Source: Hyphomicrobiaceae bacterium (GTDB taxonomy: Bacteria > Pseudomonadota > Alphaproteobacteria > Rhizobiales > Hyphomicrobiaceae). From it: a stretch of DNA of 12,177 nucleotides. The stretch is taken from positions 1 through 12,177 of the forward strand of contig JAFMSC010000080.1 of NCBI GenBank assembly GCA_017353825.1, written 5' to 3'. Each line of letters starts with the position of its first letter. The first letter of the stretch is position 1. Positions 6,217-12,177 of this stretch are shown here, one piece after another. The notes under the pieces are model-generated. The model searched no databases and had not been told where the DNA came from. It saw only the letters and a list, made by a program, of their open reading frames with translations. The position numbers and the translations under genes were made by a program.

Positions 6217-8724
6217 TCAGCCTCCCTTGACGGCGGATAGCTTCGGTTCTGCGCCTGCGCTCTCACGCTGCCCGCTGCCCGGTCCGCCGGCCGGTCGCTC
6301 GAGCGTCTCGCCCAATTGGTGCCGCATCGTATCGAGGTCGCTGAGCGTCACGTCGAGCTGGTTGGCGGGAAGCTTGATGCCCCTATCCCTGAGCGCCTTC
6401 AGAATGGCGATGCGCAGGTCCGACTGCACGGCATTGGCCTTGTCGATGTCGCCAAGCGAGATGCGCAGGTTGAAGGTGAGGGCGCTGTCGCCGAAGCTCT
6501 CGAGCGTGGCGCCCGGTGCCGGGTTCGGCAGCACCAGCGGATGGTCTTCGGCGCACTTCGTCAGGATGGCGATCACCTGGTCGGGGTCACATCCCGACGC
6601 GACGGCCACCCTCACGCTGGCGGCACCGCGCCAGTCGCGGTGCGACCAGTTGATGAGGCGCCCCATGATCAGCTCCGAGTTCGGAACGATCACGCTGGCG
6701 CGGTCGAACGTCTCGATCTCGGTGGCGCGCACGCTGATACGGCGCACGTAGCCCTGCTGATCACCCACCACGACGCGGTCGCCCACCTTGAGCGGACGCT
6801 CGATGAGCAGGATCAGTCCGGACACGAAGTTGTTGACGATCGACTGTAGGCCGAAACCGATGCCCACCGATAGGGCGCCGGCGACAATGGCGAGGTTGGT
6901 GATGTCGAAGCCGGCGTAGGATACCGCCACCAGCGCCGCGAGCGAGATACCGCCGTAGCCCACCACCGTCTCGATGGAGTTGGCGATCGACGGGTCGATG
7001 CGCGAGGCCGCCGCCCGCTCGCGCATCCAGCGCTGGAAGAGCCGCGTCGCAAACAGGAGGGCGATGAACAGCACGATGCCCGCCAGAATGCGCACCAGCG
7101 AGATGCGGAACTGGCCGATCTCGAACCCGAACAGGAGCGATGTGAGCCAGTCGCGGATGTCGGCGGGAGCGAAACCCCACTGCAAGAGCAGGATGGGCAG
7201 GATGCAGAGCGCTAGGGCTAAGGTGAGCGCCGCCTCGGTCAGGCGGGCGAGTTGCTCCCGGCGCGGCTCGTCGAGCCCGAACTGGCGCTCGACCAAGCCG
7301 CCGAGGGCCCGGCTCTGCTGGGTCGGCTCGCGGGTGAACGCGCGGATCGCGAGATAGCCGAGCCAACCCAGCAGGGCGACAATGCCGGTCACCAGCAATT
7401 GCTGTGCGACGAAGCGGGCGAGCGCCACATAGCCCGTGAGGGCGGTGGCGATGATGCCGAGTACCACCAGCCACAGCGGGAGCTTGAGCCAGCGCGGGCG
7501 CTGACGCGGGTAGGCCGTGTCGCTGTCCTGCGGCGTGAAGGGGGTTAGCAAGAGGCCAATCAGCAGCGCCGCGAAGGCGAGGCTTGTCACGACCGACTGC
7601 GCCACGGTCAGGGTGAGCGGCACGTAGAAGGTGTGGCAGATCTCGGTCAGCACGCCATCGGCAGCGTAGACGCCCGCAATGGCCCCGAGCAGCCAGGTGA
7701 CGCGCCGCGCGGGGCGGTCGGCCAGCGGCACCAGCCGCCACTGCGGGGCGGACGGCGCCAGCACCGCTTGGACGAGGGCGGCGATGGCCGTGAACACGAT
7801 CACGCCCTTGAGCGTGGCGGGGACCAGGCGGCCCCAGGGGTTGGGTTGCACGAGGTCGAGGGCGTCGAGGCCGATGTAGAGCACGAAGCCCGCCACCAGC
7901 ACCGGCAGGACGCGCAGCGCCGCCACCCAGAAGGCCGAGACGGCGCGCTCGAAGAAGGTGGGAAGCGGCCCCTCGCACCGCAGCGGGCGCCGGTTGGTGG
8001 CCCGGCGGAAGGCGAGCCTGAGCAGGGCCAAGACCACGAGCGCGCTCCCCAGCAGCAGCGCCAGCGCGCTCTGCTTGTCGCGCGCCATGCCCCACCAGTG
8101 CGTGCCCCAGGCCGCGAGCTGGTAGCGCACGCTGGCCGCCCTGGATGCGATCTCGCGCCAGGCGCCTGGCGTGAGCGGGCTCGGTAGGCGCTCCATCAGG
8201 TTCTTGGCAAAGAGGGCGTGGCGCACCTCGGTGATGCGCTCGATCGTCTGGCGCGCCCGCACCCAGGTGAGTTCGCAGGTCTTAATGGCACCGTCGTAGG
8301 CGGCGTCCAGCGCCGCCAGGCGGGCGCGCTCGGCGGCCACCTCCGGGGCCTCCGGTGGGGCGTCCTTGCCAGGTGCGGCACCGAGCTTATCGATCTGCGA
8401 CCTGACTGCAGCCAGCTGGGGCCTCAGCGTATCAGCGGTATCCGTGGTCTCCTCCAGCACCGCCTCGACCTTGGCGCGCAGATCGGCGAGGTCGCCCTCC
8501 ATCTCGGACAGGTGCTGGAGGGCCTTCTCAACCTCGGCCAGGGATGCGCTCGCCTTCATGAGCGTGTTGCTGATCTCGGCGGGCAGCACGGAGGAAGCTG
8601 CGGACGGCTTGGCTGCCCCGGCGGCCGGCGCGGGCTGAGGCGCCTGTGCGGACAGATAGGGGGCAGCCGCGAACGGCGCCAGCAACAGCGCCAGCAACAG
8701 GACGGCCCATGACCTCGCGGACAT
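6217..8724 (-). CDS. MscS-family mechanosensitive channel with DUF3772 periplasmic region
   Basis: This is a large inner-membrane channel of 835 residues expected to release solutes on osmotic downshock. A signal peptide (MSARSWAVLLLALLLAPFAA) is followed by an Ala/Pro linker. Next comes a coiled-coil periplasmic domain at about 55-190 that resembles DUF3772. About ten hydrophobic segments follow. The MscS core comes late: the pore-lining helix region VGIGFGLQSIVNNFVSGL, then IERPLKVGDRVVVGDQQGYVRRI and RASVIVPNSELI of the beta domain, then the cytoplasmic alpha/beta domain. The last 30 or so residues are low-complexity. The open frame extends to 8916, but the extra 64 residues are Arg/Pro/Cys-rich, overlap the preceding gene and would hide the signal peptide, so I start at 8724. 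The gene lies 64 bases after the FliO-like gene on the same strand and is probably co-transcribed with it. Confidence 0.9.
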   Translation of the reverse strand: MSARSWAVLLLALLLAPFAAAPYLSAQAPQPAPAAGAAKPSAASSVLPAEISNTLMKASASLAEVEKALQHLSEMEGDLADLRAKVEAVLEETTDTADTLRPQLAAVRSQIDKLGAAPGKDAPPEAPEVAAERARLAALDAAYDGAIKTCELTWVRARQTIERITEVRHALFAKNLMERLPSPLTPGAWREIASRAASVRYQLAAWGTHWWGMARDKQSALALLLGSALVVLALLRLAFRRATNRRPLRCEGPLPTFFERAVSAFWVAALRVLPVLVAGFVLYIGLDALDLVQPNPWGRLVPATLKGVIVFTAIAALVQAVLAPSAPQWRLVPLADRPARRVTWLLGAIAGVYAADGVLTEICHTFYVPLTLTVAQSVVTSLAFAALLIGLLLTPFTPQDSDTAYPRQRPRWLKLPLWLVVLGIIATALTGYVALARFVAQQLLVTGIVALLGWLGYLAIRAFTREPTQQSRALGGLVERQFGLDEPRREQLARLTEAALTLALALCILPILLLQWGFAPADIRDWLTSLLFGFEIGQFRISLVRILAGIVLFIALLFATRLFQRWMRERAAASRIDPSIANSIETVVGYGGISLAALVAVSYAGFDITNLAIVAGALSVGIGFGLQSIVNNFVSGLILLIERPLKVGDRVVVGDQQGYVRRISVRATEIETFDRASVIVPNSELIMGRLINWSHRDWRGAASVRVAVASGCDPDQVIAILTKCAEDHPLVLPNPAPGATLESFGDSALTFNLRISLGDIDKANAVQSDLRIAILKALRDRGIKLPANQLDVTLSDLDTMRHQLGETLERPAGGPGSGQRESAGAEPKLSAVKGG

Positions 8725-8788
8725 TATCGACACAGGCGACTCACTTGGGAGGGCCCTGCGGTCGCTCACGCGGCCGCAGCGGCAACAC

Positions 8789-9175
8789 TCATTCGTTGAC
8801 GGCCTGCCCGAGGCCGCGGGACTTGCGCGCAAACACCGGCGGCTCCGGCTCCTGACGTTCGGAGGCGGCCGCGGCAGCCCCCTCCTTGGGCACCGCAATA
8901 CCGGTCTCGATGACAACGTCTACAGGCCCGCCGGTCATGATCAAGTGCTCCACGTCGTCGCGGCGGATGAGCACGAGCCGGCGCATGCGGTCCACGCTCG
9001 TCTGCTCCATGACCGCCAGGCGCGGCTCCGGACGCCGCGGAAACTGCCAGGTCAAGCCAAAGCTCGTCTCGCCCGCAGTCGCCACGCGGTAGCTCCACAG
9101 CCCCGCAAGCACGCCCGCCACGAGCACGAGCGCCCACAACAGCCACCTCAGGCCCTCCCAAACGAGTCCGTCCAT
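8789..9175 (-). CDS. FliO-like single-pass membrane protein
   Basis: This 128-residue protein has one membrane segment near its start (WLLWALVLVAGVLAGLWSY) and then a small cytoplasmic domain. That domain contains RLAVMEQTSVDRMRRLVLIRRDDVEHLIMTGGPVDVVIETGI, broken here at no point. The RRLVLIRRDDVEHL and GGP(x)DVV(x)E blocks match the FliO family, which helps assemble the flagellar export gate proteins FliP/FliQ/FliR. The tail (about 95-128) is Ala/Glu/Pro-rich. No other flagellar gene is in the window, so the flagellar role rests on sequence only, and a non-flagellar paralogue is possible. The start is supported by AGGGG about 10 bases upstream. The gene leads a probable operon with the mscS-type gene and diverges from cckA. 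A GANTC site (9164-9168) lies a few codons inside it. Confidence 0.75.
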   Translation of the reverse strand: MDGLVWEGLRWLLWALVLVAGVLAGLWSYRVATAGETSFGLTWQFPRRPEPRLAVMEQTSVDRMRRLVLIRRDDVEHLIMTGGPVDVVIETGIAVPKEGAAAAASERQEPEPPVFARKSRGLGQAVNE

Positions 9176-9501
9176 GTGCCAGCAACCCCTGCGAAAACGG
9201 CCCTGCGACGGCGCTTAGTCGCACCAAGCGCCCGCTCGTTATTGGCGTCCGCGCTCCAACGGGCGCCTGTCTGTTGCGCCTAGCGTTGCTTGGGAGACCG
9301 CCTGCGCTCTTCATTGCATCTTAACCCTATTGGTCCCTCTCTGTAAGCTCGAACGGCAACCCCCGCAACGGTCGGACGCCCTACGTTGGCGACTCTGGCA
9401 ATGTTGTCACAGCCTCAGACCTATGTATGCGTGCAAATCTGGGCGTTCTGCTGCAAGGGCTACAGGCGTCTGCAACCCAGAATCAGCTAAGATTCTGGCG
9501 C
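9176..9501. other. Divergent promoter region between the fliO-like gene and cckA
   Basis: The region must carry promoters for both directions. It contains an inverted repeat GGCGCTT/AAGCGCC (9210-9216 and 9226-9232) in the leftward leader, a CtrA-half-site-like TTAACCCT at 9321-9328, a GANTC site at 9391-9395, and TTGTCA at 9404-9409 followed after 16 bases by TATGCG as a weak rightward promoter candidate. An in-frame ATG at 9427 could extend cckA, but codons 9427-9501 have low third-position GC and no ribosome site. Confidence 0.5.
9477..9498. promoter_or_regulatory. Inverted repeat carrying two GANTC (CcrM-type) sites directly before cckA
   Basis: The arms CCAGAATC (9477-9484) and GATTCTGG (9491-9498) are exact reverse complements around AGCTAA. 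Each arm holds one GANTC site (GAATC 9480-9484, GATTC 9491-9495), the target of the CcrM cell-cycle DNA methyltransferase in alphaproteobacteria. The repeat ends 3 bases before the chosen start codon at 9502. It could act as a methylation-sensitive binding site, or in RNA as a hairpin over the ribosome entry region. Confidence 0.5.
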
Positions 9502-12015
9502 ATGGGCAAAATCAGGGCACCATCGGGGGCCTCCGCGCGCACTCCTGTTGCGCGCACAACGAGAGCGCGCGTACCCCTCGTCGCGCTCGGTTTCGTCTTG
9601 GGGATGTTGGGCGGGTTCGGCGCCACTGCGTTCAGGGCCGGTAACCTCGTAGAGCCGTTCGGACTGGGCCTGCTCGCGCTGCTGGCGGCGGCCGGGGTGT
9701 TCCTGGTCTTCGGGCTGCTGTCAGGCTTCCTGCGCCTCAGCGAACGCATGACCGAGGCCGACATCGTCAAGACGGTCACCGACGGGCTTGACAGCGGCCT
9801 GCAGATCGTGAGCCGCACCGGAGCGGTCCTCTACCGCAACAACGCCCTGCGGCGGCTGGCGGGCACCCGCTCCGGCCGCCAGGCCACGCTGGAGGAGTTG
9901 TTCGCGGGCGATCCCCAATCCACCGAGGCGTTCTACCGGCTCAACCGGGCCGCCGACCGGGGTGAGCCGCGCGAGGAGGAGTTCTATGTCGGGCCGGGTG
10001 CGCTCGAGGGCCAGGGGGGCCGTTGGCTGCACGTGTCGGTGCAACCCTACCCGGCGCCGACGGGACGCGGGCAGGGCGCGCCGCTGAGCTTGTGGCAGGT
10101 GCGCGATGTGACGCGCGAACGTACCCGCGAGATCGAGACGGTGGGCAGCCTCAGGGCCATGCTCTCGCTTTATGACGACCTCCCACAGGGACTGCTGGCG
10201 GTGGCCGCGGACGGGCGCATCGCCCACATGAACAGCATGCTCGCCCAGTGGCTGGGGCTGCGGCCGGAGCTGGGGCGGGCCCTAACGCTGGCTGATGTGG
10301 TCTCGCCCGATGGGGCCGCCCTGATCCGCGGGGCCGGTCGCGCCGGCCGCGTCACGCGCCTCGATCTCGACCTCCTGCGCGAGGACGGCCGCGCCCTGCC
10401 GGTGCACCTCATCTGCCGCGGGCATGGCACGCGCGGCGTCCTCTCGATGCTGGTGCTCGACCGCGGCGAGAACCAGTACGAAAAGGCGCGCGCCCCCGGC
10501 GAGGTGCAGCTGGCGCGCACCGTGCAGGCCGCGCCCTTCGGCATCGCCACGGTGAGCCCCGACGGGCGCATTCTCGAGGCCAACCCCGCGTTCATGCGCA
10601 TGTTCCTGGGCGAGGAGGGCGCGCCCGACACGGTGGAGGACCTGGCACCCGCCGCGGACGAGCGGGCGCACGAAGACCTGGGGCGGGCGCTGCAGCGGGC
10701 GTGCTCGGGGCGCACGGGGGCGAGCCCCGTGGAGGTGTTCTTTGGCGCGCAGCGCGAGTTCGCGCGCCGCATCTACGTGAGCCCGCTTGGTACCGGTGCG
10801 CGCTCGCGCGCGGGTGCCATTCTCTATGCCATTGACGCCACCGAGCAGAAAGAGCTGGAGCTGAAGTTCGCTCACAGCCATAAGATGGAGGCGGTGGGGC
10901 AGCTAGCGGGCGGCGTGGCACACGACTTCAACAACGTGCTGACCGCCATCATCGGCTTCTCCGACCTGCTCCTGCAGACGCATCGGCCCACCGACCCCGC
11001 CTATCGCGACATCATGAACATCAAGAGCAGCGCCAACCGGGCCGCAGGCCTGGTGCGGCAGCTCCTCGCCTACTCCCGGCGCCAGACGCTCCAGGAGGAG
11101 GTGCTGGAGCTCGGCGAGCTGCTCACCGACCTGTCGGCGCTGCTCAATAAGGCGCTGGGCGAGAAGATCGCCCTCAAGATCCTGCCCGGCCGCGACCTGT
11201 GGCACGTCAAGGCCGACAAAACGCAGTTCGAACACGTGATCATCAACCTGGCCGTCAACGCCAAGGACGCCATGCCCGACGGCGGGCGCCTGACCATCCG
11301 CCTACGCAACGTTTCCGAGCGCGAGAGCCTGAAGCTGGCCGGCCTCGGCATCGCTGCAGGCGAGTATCTGCTCGTGGAGATGGAGGACACCGGCGTCGGT
11401 ATCCCACCCGACGTGATCGGCCGCATCTTCGAGCCGTTCTTCACTACCAAGGAGGTGGGCAAGGGTACCGGCCTTGGCCTCTCTACCGTTTACGGCATCG
11501 TCAAGCAGACCGGCGGCTACATCTTCGTCGACAGCGAGGTGGGCAAGGGCACGACATTCCGCATCTATCTGCCGCGCCATATCGTGGAAAGCGAGGAGGA
11601 GCTGCCGCAGCGCGCGCGCAAGGCGGAGGTGACGCGCGACCTCACCGGCGCGGGCCGTGTGCTGCTGGTGGAGGACGAGGACATCGTGCGTAGCTTCGCC
11701 GCGCGCGCGCTGTCGCGCCAGGGCTACGAAGTGCTGGAGGCCGGCACCGGCGCCGAGGCGCTGGAGCTGATGCAGCGCGAGCAGCGACGGGTGGACCTCG
11801 TCGTCAGCGACGTGATCATGCCGGAGATGGACGGGCCGACGCTCCTGAAGGAGCTGCGCAAGTCCAAGCCCGACCTCAAGTTCATCTTCGTCTCGGGCTA
11901 CCCCGACGACGCCTTCAAGAAGAGCCTGGAGGACGGCGAGGACTACGCCTTCCTCCCCAAGCCGTTCACCCTCCCGCAGCTGGCCGCCAAGGTGAAGGAG
12001 GAGCTGGGGCGGTGA
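9502..12015 (+). CDS. cckA: CckA-type hybrid histidine kinase controlling the CtrA phosphorelay
   Basis: CckA is the membrane kinase/phosphatase that feeds phosphate through ChpT to CtrA and CpdR and so times replication and division. The 837-residue product has two membrane segments (about 24-44 and 52-75). PAS-like domains lie at about 87-205, 215-320 and 335-450. The dimerisation box HKMEAVGQLAGGVAHDFNNV carries the phospho-accepting H474. The ATPase has its N-box NLAVNAKDAMPDGG (N586), DTGVGIP (D629), and GTGLGLSTVYGIV. The C-terminal receiver carries the phospho-aspartate D770 in VVSDVIMPEMDGP, followed by FVSGY and the lysine of LPKPF. GGVAHDFNNVLTAIIGFSDLLL and the closing receiver are characteristic of CckA. 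I chose 9502 over the in-frame 9427 because the 25 extra codons have clearly lower third-position GC and no domain content. The gene stands alone, with intact catalytic residues. Confidence 0.92.
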   Translation: MGKIRAPSGASARTPVARTTRARVPLVALGFVLGMLGGFGATAFRAGNLVEPFGLGLLALLAAAGVFLVFGLLSGFLRLSERMTEADIVKTVTDGLDSGLQIVSRTGAVLYRNNALRRLAGTRSGRQATLEELFAGDPQSTEAFYRLNRAADRGEPREEEFYVGPGALEGQGGRWLHVSVQPYPAPTGRGQGAPLSLWQVRDVTRERTREIETVGSLRAMLSLYDDLPQGLLAVAADGRIAHMNSMLAQWLGLRPELGRALTLADVVSPDGAALIRGAGRAGRVTRLDLDLLREDGRALPVHLICRGHGTRGVLSMLVLDRGENQYEKARAPGEVQLARTVQAAPFGIATVSPDGRILEANPAFMRMFLGEEGAPDTVEDLAPAADERAHEDLGRALQRACSGRTGASPVEVFFGAQREFARRIYVSPLGTGARSRAGAILYAIDATEQKELELKFAHSHKMEAVGQLAGGVAHDFNNVLTAIIGFSDLLLQTHRPTDPAYRDIMNIKSSANRAAGLVRQLLAYSRRQTLQEEVLELGELLTDLSALLNKALGEKIALKILPGRDLWHVKADKTQFEHVIINLAVNAKDAMPDGGRLTIRLRNVSERESLKLAGLGIAAGEYLLVEMEDTGVGIPPDVIGRIFEPFFTTKEVGKGTGLGLSTVYGIVKQTGGYIFVDSEVGKGTTFRIYLPRHIVESEEELPQRARKAEVTRDLTGAGRVLLVEDEDIVRSFAARALSRQGYEVLEAGTGAEALELMQREQRRVDLVVSDVIMPEMDGPTLLKELRKSKPDLKFIFVSGYPDDAFKKSLEDGEDYAFLPKPFTLPQLAAKVKEELGR

Positions 12016-12177
12016 CCCCTCCCGTCATTGTGGAGGCCGAGCGTCGCGAGGCTACCTCGTCTGGCTCAACGTCCGGGGCTAGCCCAACTTCGCGGATTCA
12101 GGCTAGTGTCCTGTCGCGGAAATTTGTAGCCAGTCCAGCCGGCCTCTGATTCCGTGTCCCTTGTGACGTGATCGGGG
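12016..12177. other. Non-coding region after cckA, possible insertion-sequence end
   Basis: No gene is seen. A small hairpin CGAGG-CTA-CCTCG (12047-12059) follows the cckA stop by about 30 bases without a T-run and may be a weak terminator. From 12103 the sequence CTAGTGTCCTGTCGCGGAAA looks to me like the terminal repeat of an IS630-type element next to its TA target, but the other end is outside the window. Two GANTC sites are at 12094-12098 and 12148-12152. Confidence 0.35.

Noticed and set aside
6761..8095. A 444-codon minus-strand frame inside the mscS-type gene
   Set aside because: It overlaps the channel gene in another frame on the same strand and gives an Arg/Ala/Pro-rich product with no pattern; it arises from codon bias.
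8725..8916. N-terminal extension of the mscS-type gene to the ATG at 8916
   Set aside because: It would overlap the FliO-like gene by about 128 bases, is Arg/Pro/Cys-rich, and would bury a clear signal peptide that starts at 8724.
9404..9431. TTGTCA with TATGCG as the cckA promoter
   Set aside because: The -10 match is weak and many similar pairs can be found in the region, so it is mentioned only as a candidate and not listed as a feature.

Overview
The window is GC-rich bacterial chromosome, most likely from an alphaproteobacterium of the Hyphomicrobiales type. Three things point there: an intact CckA-type cell-cycle hybrid kinase, a DksA that has lost three of its four zinc-finger cysteines and carries a basic N-terminal extension, and GANTC sites (the CcrM methylation motif) that are scarce in genes and gather between them. 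I found no phage genes, CRISPR array, rRNA or tRNA.

Left part (1-2480). A minus-strand membrane sensor (MASE1 plus two PAS domains) starts at 1731 and runs off the left edge, so its output domain is not visible. Behind its start lies about 750 bases without an intact gene. Within it, 1984-2366 on the plus strand is the wreck of a small cupin gene, recognisable by motifs scattered over all three frames.

Middle (2481-6216). Two minus-strand genes sit close together: a gamma-glutamylcyclotransferase-fold protein, then propionyl-CoA synthetase (prpE). Upstream of this pair, 4912-5564 is non-coding. It holds a series of GC-rich hairpins on the side of the pair and, on the other side, a diverged 73-base tandem repeat that leads into dksA on the plus strand. 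dksA ends against a hairpin of the terminator type that it shares with the convergent operon to its right.

Right part (6217-12177). A minus-strand pair encodes a small FliO-like membrane protein and a large MscS-family channel with a DUF3772 region. Divergent from it is cckA, encoding an 837-residue hybrid kinase (two membrane segments, probably three PAS-like domains, kinase core, receiver). An 8-base inverted repeat with one GANTC site in each arm sits directly before the chosen cckA start. After cckA there are about 160 non-coding bases, whose far end may be the edge of an insertion sequence.

Taken together this is mostly core genome: stress and growth-rate control (DksA), cell-cycle phosphorelay (CckA), osmotic protection (MscS), propionate activation (PrpE) and a membrane sensor. 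I did not find a convincing new multi-gene system. The observations most worth following are the GANTC inverted repeat at cckA, the repeat before dksA, the leader hairpins before the cyclotransferase-prpE pair, and the decayed cupin gene.
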